DNA of 64,000 nucleotides from Sulfitobacter sp043557345 (GCF_043557345.1 NZ_JBIFFV010000010.1:86908-150907); one strand, 5' to 3'; positions 44,738 through 54,842 are shown, numbered from the stretch's first letter. Notes: a model not told the origin generated them from the sequence alone. Numbers and translations are program-made.

Positions 44738-46176
44738 TGACTGGACCCCTAAAATCCCGACAGGATCGGGCGCTGGTCCTACTAAGCCGTATGCCGCATG
44801 TGCCCAAAACCGTGAAAGGCCGTTTCCAAGAGGCCTTTCTCCAAGCCGATCCCAGCCCCCGTGGCATGCCAAGAGCCCTCGAGCGCTTTTACGCGCATCT
44901 GGAAGCGGTAGGCCGAAGGCCAGAACAGGTAATATCAGAAGATTTCAAAACACTGTCATCGTCGCGGACAGCCCACCGCACGCTGCTCGCCGCGTTGCGT
45001 AAATTCGCTCCGGAGGTGCCGCTTGCCGCTGCACGTTCCACTTCCCAACGCTGGGATCACTGGCTGAATAGCCGGTACAATCAGAAACCAAAGAAGCCGA
45101 CGAAATCGAGCCGGATCGCGCTCATTCAGGAAGACTGGCCCATGACATGGAAATCAGCGATACCTACGCTTGATAAAGTAGTCCGGATCGACGGACAGCG
45201 GTTTCGTAAGTTGGCGTCTAAAACACGAGATTCTGTGACCCAAGCCGTCGGCATGCTGGGCGCCGCCCGGATTTGGGCCCGAGAACGCGGTGTGGATCTG
45301 GATGCGTCCTACTCGGCGGAGCTGTTTGAAGCTTTCACGCGGTTCATGCTGCTTGAACGTGAAGCCAGCGCACGGACCGTTGCGGACTATTTAGAACGCA
45401 TTCGGATGTTCGCTGCGCGAGGTGGTTTACTTACCGTTCCCGGCAGCGTTGCGATGTCTGAACTGATCGGTGCTCTGCGGGATGAAGCGGCAGAAGAAGA
45501 ACCAACTAAGCGCGCCAAGGTCCGAAGCTTCAGGGAGCGATTTACTTTGGCGGATGTGCTGTCTCGTGCGCTCGAATTGTCAGTTGAAGCGGACGCTGCC
45601 CCGGACGGCAGTGCCGAAGCCGAGCGCAAACGCCGCAATGCTCTCATTCTCGCGCTTTTGGTGAATACCGGCGACAGGCAAGGTGACCTCTCCCATCTGG
45701 CAATAGGAGCGCATGTGACCCGCACAGAGGGCGGTCTGTGGTCCATTCGAGTGCGTCAGGCTAAGACGAGACGTATTAAAGACCTAGGGGTTCTCTGGCC
45801 CCTCACAAGCGCTCTTATAGATGACCATATCTTGGCCGGGCGTCCCAAGTGGCAGATCGAAGACCAAGTGCGCGTCTTTACCGGTCGCAATCTTCTGAGT
45901 CTGTCGGCGGAACCGTTTCATACTTATTACTCTACACAAGTGCTGCGGGAAGAATTCGGGATATCAGGTCATCTCGTGCGTACGCTGATCACCGACCTTC
46001 TGCGAAACGAACGCCCTGACGCAGCTTGGGCAGCGCAAGAACTGCTAGGACATTCGAACCAAAGGATGCAAGCTACCTATCAGAGCGATTTTCGTGTTAC
46101 TGCATCCGTCCATAAATGGCAGGGGATCGCTAACGCCTACCTGAAATCGATGCGAAAATCGGAACGTGACTCTTAG
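44737..46176 (+). CDS. Tyrosine recombinase, second of a tandem pair
   Basis: 479 residues. Catalytic landmarks: LVNTGDRQGDLSHLAIG (first Arg), ISGHLVRTLITDLL (His-x-x-Arg) and LGHSNQRMQATYQSDF (His and the tyrosine). A SAM-like helical N-terminal domain (about 150-260) precedes it. Coupled to the preceding recombinase. 183 bases after it hold no gene, then the defence locus begins on the other strand. Confidence 0.8.
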   Translation: MTGPLKSRQDRALVLLSRMPHVPKTVKGRFQEAFLQADPSPRGMPRALERFYAHLEAVGRRPEQVISEDFKTLSSSRTAHRTLLAALRKFAPEVPLAAARSTSQRWDHWLNSRYNQKPKKPTKSSRIALIQEDWPMTWKSAIPTLDKVVRIDGQRFRKLASKTRDSVTQAVGMLGAARIWARERGVDLDASYSAELFEAFTRFMLLEREASARTVADYLERIRMFAARGGLLTVPGSVAMSELIGALRDEAAEEEPTKRAKVRSFRERFTLADVLSRALELSVEADAAPDGSAEAERKRRNALILALLVNTGDRQGDLSHLAIGAHVTRTEGGLWSIRVRQAKTRRIKDLGVLWPLTSALIDDHILAGRPKWQIEDQVRVFTGRNLLSLSAEPFHTYYSTQVLREEFGISGHLVRTLITDLLRNERPDAAWAAQELLGHSNQRMQATYQSDFRVTASVHKWQGIANAYLKSMRKSERDS

Positions 46177-46359
46177 CGATTTTAAGCTAAGGCGGAAGTG
46201 GTCCTGCTTTTACATTAATCCACCGGACCAAACTAGTGTAGTGTAGGGCAGGTCAAACCATTGATGGCCAGTACCTCTGTTTTCACGCCGCCCCGCATGA
46301 ATATGCGCAGTTGGAGTGGTTAAGAGCATTTTGTAGCGACTTACCCAAATGGGCTTCAT

Positions 46360-48387
46360 TTAGCTAGGAATCTTTACACCCCCCTTTCGAAGGGTCCGGG
46401 CGAACTCCCGAAAATTCGGTCCCTCATTGTTGAAATTGAGAGTATTGAGGTCCAAGATTTCCTGGTCGAACGCTTTCTGTGCCTCTCGCCGAGGATCAGC
46501 ATCTGACATGTAGCGTGATTTTAAATACAGAAGTCGAACATCATTTTCTGCCGAATGGTCTATGATAGAAGTATCGAAGGTGTCGAATTCGACTTTGACC
46601 CGGGTCATCAATCGCGGCAGAAATGATGTCTCAAAATCGGCATAGGTTAGGGCGGTCAGCTTGCGACTGTTTATGTGTATTTTAAGAAGAGTTGCTTCGG
46701 ACAGATCACCCGCCAGTCTCTCCGCGAGTGCCACATACCCCCGAAGCCCGACGGATAGTTCCTGGCGCCTATGGGCTAGGAATTGAAATCTGCCTTGTTC
46801 TAAATACCCAACTCCTGCAGCGGCTGCCGCAGCCGCATCTTCTAGCAGAAGATCTTGGTTTCCGATTGAATAGAGGAGCTCTTGTCCAGCTTCCTGCGCT
46901 CTCTTGTGGCTGCCAAAAAAAGCCCGAATATCGCGCCTCAGTTCTGGAGGAAATGAGCCATACGATCTTCTTTGCGAGAATGCGTGCATTGCGAAGTGGA
47001 GGGTTAGGTCTTCAGTTCTGGTAGCAACGATTTCTTCAAGTTCTTCATGACCTATGTCTGCAATTGCTTGACCTGCCGCATACTGAAGGCCCTGTTTCGA
47101 GCGCGAAAGCTTTGTCACAAGGCTTTTGGGAAGTTCTGAGATGTCGGGCTGGCGGCCAAGGCCCCTGATCTCAGCAGCCAGGTCTCTTATTATTGTTTTG
47201 TTAAGGGTTTCGGTGGGTTTATTTGGGATGCCTTTGTGCGTCGCACTTGGTTTTGGGACGGAGCGGTACTCACGCCCCTTGAAACCTATTTGACGTCTTA
47301 GCAGATATCTCTGCTCTTCTAACTCGTCCCGAAAGACCAAAAATATGCCTTGGCCTACAGCCATGGGTTCGACATTCAAAACGTTTCTGATGAACTCTCT
47401 GAGTTCAGCCTGGGTATAGTACTTTTGGAATGTCTGTCGGGACGTCAAATATCCGTCACGGTAGGGCCGCGCGCCAGTCAGGTCAGCCTTGCCGTACAGC
47501 ATGACGGATACGGCTAAGCAAAGATCTGTTAGGCTGAAGGCGCGCTTAAGTGCCTCCGAACGCTCTTCAGGATCTTCAATAACGTTAAGAACAAACCCAA
47601 GATTGGTCACTTGGCTCTTTTTTAGGGTACTAGGATCGGGTTGATAGTGGGGGTCCCAACCTTCGACGGTATAGCCATCAGACTGTAGGGCTCGGATGTC
47701 ATCACCTTGACCGCATCCATAGTCCAAAACGGTTCTATCGTGACGGATCAGACCACTTGTAAACAGCAGGTACATTGGCGCAGAGAGCGCAGCTCGCGTA
47801 ATCGCCGTTTTGTGGCGCTCAACAATGTTTCTCTCTAGGCCATTCATGACATCGGTTGATGTCTTGGCGGCCTCTTTTGAGATAGAACCGCTCTGCACGA
47901 TGTTTGGACCCTCGACGGTCAATCCGGCTTCAGCCAGTGTCTTCATCCAAATCCGCCGCGTTCCCTTGTTTGCCATGTCCTTAAAGAGCCCCTTGCCCTC
48001 TAAGGACTGCGTCACCTTTGCAAAGTCATCTCTTAGCGGATGATCCGGGGCTAGGAGTAGCTCCTTTCTGTGGAGAATGGGTGGGTTTGCGTCAGAATAT
48101 TTTCTTAGTTTTGCGCCTTCTTCTGCGAGGTTGACGAGTAGGCTGGCCCGCAGCTCTGGAAAAGCCACTGCGTTGAAGTCTTGATAGTCCAAAAACGAGA
48201 AGGTCTGTTCGCTTTCCCCCGAGATCTTGAGCACTGACCATTGGAAATCGTCCGGAACCCTCTGCAGAGCAAGGCTCAGCTTATCCTTCGTGCTCGTCTG
48301 AAGGTGGTAAACCGCGCTACGATGCACGTAGATCGCCTGGCCTACCTTTTTTCCAACCGCACTTTGAAGAGATTCTTTATTTTGCAA
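46360..48387 (-). CDS. DNA phosphorothioation-associated putative methyltransferase
   Basis: 675 residues from a TTG at 48387 with GAGAGG 7 bases upstream. The N-terminus VGKKVGQAIYVHRSAVYHL and the methyltransferase core (HKTAITRAALSAP, VLDYGCGQGDDIRALQSDG at about 220-238, WDPHYQP, VTNLGFVLNVIEDPEERSEAL) match what I know as the dnd-associated methyltransferase family (TIGR04096). A long C-terminal part follows. Target unknown; it might methylate DNA or a system component. It lies 72 bases downstream of sspA on the same strand. Confidence 0.8.
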   Translation of the reverse strand: MQNKESLQSAVGKKVGQAIYVHRSAVYHLQTSTKDKLSLALQRVPDDFQWSVLKISGESEQTFSFLDYQDFNAVAFPELRASLLVNLAEEGAKLRKYSDANPPILHRKELLLAPDHPLRDDFAKVTQSLEGKGLFKDMANKGTRRIWMKTLAEAGLTVEGPNIVQSGSISKEAAKTSTDVMNGLERNIVERHKTAITRAALSAPMYLLFTSGLIRHDRTVLDYGCGQGDDIRALQSDGYTVEGWDPHYQPDPSTLKKSQVTNLGFVLNVIEDPEERSEALKRAFSLTDLCLAVSVMLYGKADLTGARPYRDGYLTSRQTFQKYYTQAELREFIRNVLNVEPMAVGQGIFLVFRDELEEQRYLLRRQIGFKGREYRSVPKPSATHKGIPNKPTETLNKTIIRDLAAEIRGLGRQPDISELPKSLVTKLSRSKQGLQYAAGQAIADIGHEELEEIVATRTEDLTLHFAMHAFSQRRSYGSFPPELRRDIRAFFGSHKRAQEAGQELLYSIGNQDLLLEDAAAAAAAGVGYLEQGRFQFLAHRRQELSVGLRGYVALAERLAGDLSEATLLKIHINSRKLTALTYADFETSFLPRLMTRVKVEFDTFDTSIIDHSAENDVRLLYLKSRYMSDADPRREAQKAFDQEILDLNTLNFNNEGPNFREFARTLRKGGVKIPS

Positions 48388-48459
48388 GTTTCACCTCTCG
48401 TGTCTGGATCTTTCTAAAAGTTCTTTTGAAACATCCTACCTGACCAAGAGGCGATCGAG

Positions 48460-49602
48460 CTAGAGTACTGCAATTATGGCTTCGGCAGCTTCTAAAGCTT
48501 CATCCGATGTATTGGTGTGCCCAAAACTAAAGCGTATGGAGGCTTGTGCTTCATCTGAAGTGAGCCCGACTGCACGGAGTACGTAGCTTGGTTCCGGAAT
48601 TCCCGAAGAGCAGGCCGAACCTGTAGAAGCTGACACGATGGGTTGTAATCGTTGAAGTATTTCTCCGGCATCGCGTCCTTCGAACCTTAGATTCGCATTG
48701 CCAGGATGGCGCGAGCAAAGCTTATCTCCATTTAATCCAATATAGTCGCGATTCGATTGCAATTTGTGTACGAAGAGATTTCGTAGACCTGCGACCCGCG
48801 CTCTCAAAGCAGTACCGGCTTCAGAGGCATAAAACTCCGCCGCTGAGCCAAGACCAACACACAAGGGAAGGGGCAGTGTTCCAGACCGAAACCCACCCTC
48901 TTGCCCACCTCCGTGAAACAGAGGTTCAATCCGGTCCTTCAACTCACGGCTCACATAGAGTGCGCCCACCCCCATTGGCCCACCAAATTTATGCCCCGAT
49001 AAACTAACCATGTCAGCCAAATCTGAATATTCTTGGAGATTGACTGCGCTTGGTGCCTGAGCGAAGTCGGAATGGAGGATTGCGCCCATCTCGCGGCAAA
49101 GTGCTGATATTGAGCCAAGATCTTGGATGGTCCCAATCTCATTGTTGACCAATGCCACGCTTACCAGAAGAACATTCTCGCTTAGCATGTCTTGCAGTTT
49201 GTCGAGGTTAACGTGGCCTTTCCCGTTGACCGGAATCTCTCGAGCCGTAAATCCCTTCGTCTGAGCTACACTGGCTGCACTTTCCAATACGCACTTATGC
49301 TCCGTAGCGGAAACAAGGATAGTCGTGCGCTTACCTTGCCGTTGTTTCGGAGTGCTCAGACCCTTAATGGCAAGATTGTTCGCCTCTGTAGCGCCGGATG
49401 TAAAAATAATCTCATCCGGATCGACTCCAAGGAGGTTGGCCACTTTGGCCCTTGCAGTCTCGGTAGCCCTATTTGCAGTCCACCCTATGGAATGTTCGGA
49501 GGAGTGCGGATTGCCATGGAACTCAGCCCAAAACGGCTGCATTGCGGCCCGAACTGTTGGCAGCATCGGAGTGCTTGCTTGATGGTCAAGGTATATCGTC
49601 AA
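48460..49602 (-). CDS. sspA: Cysteine desulfurase of the phosphorothioation system (SspA/DndA type)
   Basis: 380 residues, class V PLP aminotransferase fold. PLP lysine is K205 (SLSGHKFGG), the cofactor histidine is in SATEHK, and the persulfide cysteine is C331 in STGSACSSG. IscS/NifS/DndA-like; the position, divergent from sspB and upstream of the methyltransferase, argues for the sulfur donor to SspD rather than general Fe-S assembly. It would pull sulfur from L-cysteine and pass it to the PP-loop enzyme. A housekeeping-type desulfurase cannot be fully excluded from sequence alone. Confidence 0.88.
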   Translation of the reverse strand: MTIYLDHQASTPMLPTVRAAMQPFWAEFHGNPHSSEHSIGWTANRATETARAKVANLLGVDPDEIIFTSGATEANNLAIKGLSTPKQRQGKRTTILVSATEHKCVLESAASVAQTKGFTAREIPVNGKGHVNLDKLQDMLSENVLLVSVALVNNEIGTIQDLGSISALCREMGAILHSDFAQAPSAVNLQEYSDLADMVSLSGHKFGGPMGVGALYVSRELKDRIEPLFHGGGQEGGFRSGTLPLPLCVGLGSAAEFYASEAGTALRARVAGLRNLFVHKLQSNRDYIGLNGDKLCSRHPGNANLRFEGRDAGEILQRLQPIVSASTGSACSSGIPEPSYVLRAVGLTSDEAQASIRFSFGHTNTSDEALEAAEAIIAVL

Positions 49603-49641
49603 AGGGTTTTCCTGCCAAATCGAGGGTTATCTGTAGACCAA

Positions 49642-49661
49642 GCTTGATCCTGGGGTCAAGC
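49642..49661. promoter_or_regulatory. Imperfect dyad between sspA and sspB
   Basis: CTTGATCC-TG-GGGTCAAG (one G-T mismatch) lies in the 126-base divergent promoter region and could be an operator controlling both modification units. Position is approximate to one base. Confidence 0.35.
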
Positions 49662-49728
49662 ACCAGGTGATCGTTGACGTTCCCCTTCGAGGATCTCTAT
49701 AACCACCACTAAGCGGGGTAGCAGATTA

Positions 49729-50670
49729 ATGAAAAAGCAAACAACATTCACACAGGACTACAAGCCGCAGTTCTCCGGCCACGAGACCTTTCCGTTGCGC
49801 TACGGATGGTTGGAAAAGGCTTTTGAAGCCGTTGATGCTAGCGGCCTAAATAACAAAAGAATTTTTTCAGAGAGCGAGGCGATCGCGCATTTTGGCGTGG
49901 GAAAGAACATGGTGGCGGCAATTCGATTTTGGGCACAGGTCGCAGGGATTCTTACTACGGATGGTAAAGATGTAAGGACGACCGAGTTTGCTCAGAAATT
50001 ATTTGGGCCCAATGGTTGCGATCCATACCTCGAAAGCGCTTCGTCTCTTTGGAAGATACACTGGGATATCGCCTCTAATCCTAAGCATACAGCCACCTAT
50101 TGGTTGTTCAATGTTTTCAGTGAACCCAACTTTGATCGCGATACTGTTCTGCGAAGACTGATGGAATTTATTGGTCAGCGTGGTTGGAAATTGCCGACAG
50201 AGAAAACGCTATCAAACGATATCGGCGTATTATTGGCTAACTACGTGCCTAGCGTTCCAAAGCGGGGCCCAAGCGAAGAGGCATTCAATTCTCCGCTGGC
50301 CGAGCTGGGACTAATACGGCGGCGTTCTAATGGAAAATTTAGTATGAATCTGGGGCGAAAGCCAAACTTGTCTGACGGCGTTTTCCTCTATGCGGTGTGC
50401 GATTTTTGGGAGCGAACGTCGTCCGCAAATACACTTAGCGTCCAGACAATGCTATTGGAGCCCGGGTCTCCTGGAAGGGTTTTCGCACTTGAAGAGTCGG
50501 AGCTGATTGATCGATTGGCCGATGTAGCTGATATGACCGACGGATTGATCTCTTGGTCGGAGACAGCTGGATTGAAGCAGCTCCTCAGGTCTGGGGAATT
50601 TTCCACAGATTTTGTAGAGAACCTATGGTCCACGGACATTTCCGCACTGAGGGGGTTAAATGCCGCTTAA
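49729..50670 (+). CDS. sspB: SspB-like DUF4007 protein
   Basis: 313 residues. The N-terminal FSGHETFPLRYGWLEKAFEAV and HFGVGKNMVAAIRFWAQVAG are the DUF4007 landmarks. In characterised SspBCD systems this protein nicks DNA as the first step of single-stranded phosphorothioation; that activity is inferred here. Predicted to be DNA-binding (helix-rich middle). It overlaps sspC by 11 bases and is read divergently from sspA. DUF4007 proteins also occur with other PAPS-reductase-like operons, all of the same broad type. Confidence 0.85.
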   Translation: MKKQTTFTQDYKPQFSGHETFPLRYGWLEKAFEAVDASGLNNKRIFSESEAIAHFGVGKNMVAAIRFWAQVAGILTTDGKDVRTTEFAQKLFGPNGCDPYLESASSLWKIHWDIASNPKHTATYWLFNVFSEPNFDRDTVLRRLMEFIGQRGWKLPTEKTLSNDIGVLLANYVPSVPKRGPSEEAFNSPLAELGLIRRRSNGKFSMNLGRKPNLSDGVFLYAVCDFWERTSSANTLSVQTMLLEPGSPGRVFALEESELIDRLADVADMTDGLISWSETAGLKQLLRSGEFSTDFVENLWSTDISALRGLNAA

Positions 50671-53600
50671 CGAAATTGTTTCGGTGAATGGACGCTTCCT
50701 GCGATCTGTTCGAATTGATCAAGATGATCGCAATGAAGCCCTCGATGGCTTTGTCTTTTCATCATCAGTACGGGAAATTCTCGGAAACTTTTCACACCAA
50801 CAATTTGAGAGCGGGCAAGGTGCGTTCACCTGGACCGGTCCATATGGTAGCGGTAAGTCGAGCCTTGCCCTTGCCCTCTCTGCGTTGTTGAGCGGAAGTA
50901 AGCAAGAGCGGGCTATGGCTGCCCGGAAAACTGACCCAGTGTTCGCAAAGGAGCTATGGAGGTTGCTCCCTCCGAAGCGAGATGGCTGGAAGTGTGTGTC
51001 GATCGTAGGGCGTAGCGCGGAACCATTCCAGCTGATTGGTGATGGTATCAAGGATGCAGGACTTGCAGCGCGCCATAGGAAGTTTGATACGCCTCACAAA
51101 GTCATTGAGTACTTACAGTATCTTGCCTCTGCGGAAAGTAAAAATTCGGGTGGTCTGATCCTCTTTTTGGATGAAATGGGGAAGCTCCTTGAACACGCCG
51201 CCTCGTCATCAGGAGATGCATATTTTTTCCAGCTGCTTGGTGAAGCGGCTTCGAGAAGCAGCGGCCGCCTCATCGTTGTCGGTATCCTGCATCAGTCATT
51301 CCAAGAATATGCAAGCCGTTTGGCGCGCGATATTAAAGACGAGTGGGGAAAGATCCAAGGTCGCTTTATTGACATTCCGGTCAACGTAACTGGCGATGAA
51401 CAGATTGAACTGGTGAGCAAGGCTATCATAGCTCGAGATCGGCCGGGCAGCGCTAGACAAAATGCGGAGGCCGCTGTCGAACTACTTGTCGAAGCTCGGC
51501 GGGGCGCACCTGCGGTTTTGAAAGAGTTACTCACAAACGCTTGGCCTCTTAACCCGCTTGTTACATTGGTGCTCGGACCTGCATCCCGACGGAGTTACGG
51601 GCAAAACCAGCGTAGCATTTTTAGCTTTCTAGGGTCATCCGAGCTGTTTGGCTTTCAGGACTACCTTAAGAAGGTGCCCATAGAGGAGTCGAAAGATTAC
51701 GGATTGGCGGATCTTTGGGATTATCTCGATTTCAATCTGCAAGCTGCAATTGCCGTGTCTTTGGATAGCCATCACTTCGCAAACGCGAGGGATGCAATTG
51801 CGCGGTGGGAAGCGAAAGATGGTGGTGAGTTCGGTGTGCAACTGCTTAAGTCGTTAGCCATATTAGAGCTAACACAAAAGCAAACCGGAGTAGGCGCGAC
51901 GTTGGACGCACTTTGCTTGTCAATAAACCAAACAAGGACTGTAGTTGAGGAAATTTTGTCAGAACTTGAGGCAGCGTCAATTGTTGTTTTCCGAAAGTTC
52001 AGGGGCACTTACTCTCTCTTTGATGGCAGCGACTTTGATATTGAAGTGGCGCTGGATGAGGCATTGAGAGAAAGATCGAGCACCGATCTCAGCTCAGTTT
52101 CAAAGGTTTTGTCTTCATCAAATATCGTGGCGAAACGCCACTATCGTGAAACTGGTGCTCTGCGCTGGTGCGAACTCAAGGTAATGCTCGAGAGCCAGGT
52201 AGAGAGCTACGCTACCAGCTTTGTGCCTACAAATGGATGCTTCGGCGCAATTATCATTGCACTGGATGATGCGACGCCAAATATTGTTGAAGATTTCGAA
52301 GAGTATGGGTGGGCGGGCGACTTTGCGGTAATGCGGTCTGAAAAGTCGAAGAATCTCGTGGCACTCGCACGAGAGCACTCTGCTTTGAGAGATATCTTGG
52401 CATCGAATGCCGAGATACATCGGGACAAAATTGCGCGCAGAGAGCTTAACGATCGTATCGAGGCGATCGGGGGCAGAATTGAGCACGAAGTCTGGCAAGT
52501 GATCGCAAGCGCCGAATGGCAAACTGCAATTGCTGATCTTCCGGCTCCAGCGCGTCGAAACCTTTCAGCTTTGGTGTCAGAGATGGCAGACCGCCGTTTT
52601 CCGATGTCGCCAAAGTTAAATAACGAATTGCTAAACCGGACCAAGCCATCCGCATCTGCCAATTCGGCTCTCAAGTTGTTGTTGCACGCCTCTGTCCTAA
52701 AAGAAGGCACTCCTGGACTGGGGTTTAAAAAGTTCCCAGCAGAAAAAGCTCTGTTCGTATCGCTTGTGGAGGCTAATGGACTGTACCTAGAAGAAGGCAA
52801 CGAATGGCAGTTTGTGCCACCATCCGGAGAGGACCCCGCAAATCTGTTACCCATTTGGAAAGCAACCAGAGCCTTCTTGAAGAAGCGGGGTAACCGCAAC
52901 GTACAACTTACCGACGTTTATGACCTATGGCGGGCACCTCCATTTGGATTGAAAGACGGATTGATGCCGTTTCTTGCTGTAATGTTCATGCTAGCTGAAC
53001 GACGAAACCTATCGAACTATCGGGAAGGTATTTTTCTGTCGACTATTTCGGATGTGGACGTGGACTATGTTCTGAAAGCGCCGCAAATGGTCCAGCTACG
53101 CTGGATCGAAATGAACCGAACGACCAAGAAGCTACTTACTGAGCTGGCAAACGCGGTCGGTGAAGTAGTGGACAAACCAATATCAAATCTAAGTCCGCTA
53201 GAAGTTGGACGGGCGCTCATTGCTGCTTACGAAACTTCAGCACCTTGGGTTCAACGAACCGCGCGTCTTCCTGAGCACGCAAAGAAAGTTAGAGCGCTCT
53301 TCAAGCGTTCTAATGACCCACAGAAATTTGCCTTTGACGACATTCCTGCCCTCTATGGACAGGACGTCGACATCCTCACAGATAAAGGTATCTCTGAGAT
53401 CGCGCAAAACATCAAAGAAGGTCTCATTGAAATCCGCGCGGCTTACCCTGCGATGCTCACAAGAATGCGCGAACACATTCTGAATGAGTTACAAGTTCAC
53501 GGGCGCACTGCGAAGGCGTACCGAGAGCTGAATGAACGCGCGAAAAATATCCGAGATGTTGCAGGGGACTTGCGGCTTCGATCTTTCATCACCCAACTCA

Positions 53601-54010
53601 CAAGCTTCGGAGATGACCTACAGTCGATGGAGGCACTCGCGGGGCTGGGCATCAACAAGCCTGCTAAAGCTTGGATCGATAGCGACATAGACCGGGCATT
53701 TGTTCAACTCACTTTGCTTGCGCAACAGTTCAACCAGCACGAATCTGTCGCGCGTGTGGCCGGGCGGAAGGACAAGCGATCGGCAATGGCTTTGATTGTC
53801 AGCGTTGATAATCGGCCTACGCCCATGATGGAGGAATTTGATGTCTTGGAGACCGAAGATGAGGAAGTGAACAAACTTAGTAACAAAATTGAAGAGGTAT
53901 TGCAGCAGGCTGCGGAAGGCACCGGTAGAAATGTAATCCTGGCTGCTTTGGCGAAAGTCGGTGCTGCGAGGATCAAACAGTTAGGCGAAAGTGAGGAAGT
54001 AGATGGCTGA
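50660..54010 (+). CDS. sspC: SspC-like large P-loop ATPase
   Basis: 1116 residues. Walker A GPYGSGKSS is at 60-68 and Walker B LILFLDEMGKLLE near 165-177; an arginine-finger-like region GRFIDIP follows. The long C-terminal two thirds are helical with no recognised domain (some resemblance in layout to BrxC/PglY-type ATPases). It is expected to power the nick-and-sulfur-insertion step with SspB and SspD. Overlaps sspB by 11 and sspD by 8 bases, so the three are translationally coupled. Confidence 0.82.
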   Translation: MPLNEIVSVNGRFLRSVRIDQDDRNEALDGFVFSSSVREILGNFSHQQFESGQGAFTWTGPYGSGKSSLALALSALLSGSKQERAMAARKTDPVFAKELWRLLPPKRDGWKCVSIVGRSAEPFQLIGDGIKDAGLAARHRKFDTPHKVIEYLQYLASAESKNSGGLILFLDEMGKLLEHAASSSGDAYFFQLLGEAASRSSGRLIVVGILHQSFQEYASRLARDIKDEWGKIQGRFIDIPVNVTGDEQIELVSKAIIARDRPGSARQNAEAAVELLVEARRGAPAVLKELLTNAWPLNPLVTLVLGPASRRSYGQNQRSIFSFLGSSELFGFQDYLKKVPIEESKDYGLADLWDYLDFNLQAAIAVSLDSHHFANARDAIARWEAKDGGEFGVQLLKSLAILELTQKQTGVGATLDALCLSINQTRTVVEEILSELEAASIVVFRKFRGTYSLFDGSDFDIEVALDEALRERSSTDLSSVSKVLSSSNIVAKRHYRETGALRWCELKVMLESQVESYATSFVPTNGCFGAIIIALDDATPNIVEDFEEYGWAGDFAVMRSEKSKNLVALAREHSALRDILASNAEIHRDKIARRELNDRIEAIGGRIEHEVWQVIASAEWQTAIADLPAPARRNLSALVSEMADRRFPMSPKLNNELLNRTKPSASANSALKLLLHASVLKEGTPGLGFKKFPAEKALFVSLVEANGLYLEEGNEWQFVPPSGEDPANLLPIWKATRAFLKKRGNRNVQLTDVYDLWRAPPFGLKDGLMPFLAVMFMLAERRNLSNYREGIFLSTISDVDVDYVLKAPQMVQLRWIEMNRTTKKLLTELANAVGEVVDKPISNLSPLEVGRALIAAYETSAPWVQRTARLPEHAKKVRALFKRSNDPQKFAFDDIPALYGQDVDILTDKGISEIAQNIKEGLIEIRAAYPAMLTRMREHILNELQVHGRTAKAYRELNERAKNIRDVAGDLRLRSFITQLTSFGDDLQSMEALAGLGINKPAKAWIDSDIDRAFVQLTLLAQQFNQHESVARVAGRKDKRSAMALIVSVDNRPTPMMEEFDVLETEDEEVNKLSNKIEEVLQQAAEGTGRNVILAALAKVGAARIKQLGESEEVDG

Positions 54011-54842
54011 CAAAGTAAAACATGTTCTAGGTTTGTCTGGGGGCAAAGACAGTTCAGCCCTCGCGATCTACATGAGCCAGGCTCACCCAGAACTCGATAT
54101 CGAGTATTTCTTCACTGACACGGGCGAAGAACTGGAAGAGGTGTATGAGTATCTAGCAATGCTTGAGGGTTTCCTTGGCAAGAAGATCCGGTACCTAGAC
54201 CCAGGGCGAGATTTTAAGTTTTACCTAGCTCAGTATAATCAATTCCTTCCGTCCGCTCAGACCCGTTGGTGTACGAAAGACCTAAAGATTAAACCTTTTG
54301 AAAAGTGGGTCAGATCGGAATTTACCGAGGCGGGATACACTGTTTACAGTTATGTCGCAATCCGTGCTGATGAAGATTTTCGGCAAGGCCTGAACTCGAA
54401 GAATGGAAATTTGATTACCAAACTGCCTTTCAAAGATGATGGGATCGACAAAGCAGGTGTTTTGGAAATTCTTGAGAACTCGGGGCTTGGTCTTCCAGCA
54501 TACTATGATTGGCGTTCCAGGAGTGGCTGCACGTTTTGTTTCTTTCAACAAAAAATTGAGTGGGTTGGGCTAAAAGAGCGTCACCCTGAAGCCTTCGAGA
54601 GGGCTAAGCAAATGGAGAAGACCTCTCTAGACCACGGGTCACCGTTTTCATGGAGCGAAGGGGAGACTCTGCTCGAGTTGGAAAAGCCTGAACGCATTGC
54701 TCAAATTCGCGCAGACCATGAAAAGCGCGTCGAGAGAGCTAAGGCGAAAAGGAAGGTTGATCCTTTACGGCCGGAACAAGGCGCTGTTGACCTAGATGAT
54801 ATCTATGGCCAACAGAAGGTATGTTTGGCGTGCCACAAGTGA
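54003..54842 (+). CDS. sspD: SspD-like PP-loop sulfurtransferase (PAPS-reductase family)
   Basis: 279 residues. The ATP-pyrophosphatase PP-loop SGGKDSS is at 12-18. Cysteines C90 (TRWCTKDLK), C176 and C179 (SGCTFCFF) can hold an Fe-S cluster as in DndC; a further CxxC (C274, C277) sits at the extreme C-terminus. It would activate the phosphate oxygen with ATP and put in sulfur from SspA. It ends the sspBCD operon and converges on the restriction operon with 60 bases between. Confidence 0.88.
   Translation: MADKVKHVLGLSGGKDSSALAIYMSQAHPELDIEYFFTDTGEELEEVYEYLAMLEGFLGKKIRYLDPGRDFKFYLAQYNQFLPSAQTRWCTKDLKIKPFEKWVRSEFTEAGYTVYSYVAIRADEDFRQGLNSKNGNLITKLPFKDDGIDKAGVLEILENSGLGLPAYYDWRSRSGCTFCFFQQKIEWVGLKERHPEAFERAKQMEKTSLDHGSPFSWSEGETLLELEKPERIAQIRADHEKRVERAKAKRKVDPLRPEQGAVDLDDIYGQQKVCLACHK

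Noticed and set aside
48460..54842. Classical DndABCDE system
   Set aside because: There is no DndB (DGQHR) or DndE; the DUF4007 and large ATPase genes point to the Ssp type. The DndD-like ATPase is in the separate convergent operon.
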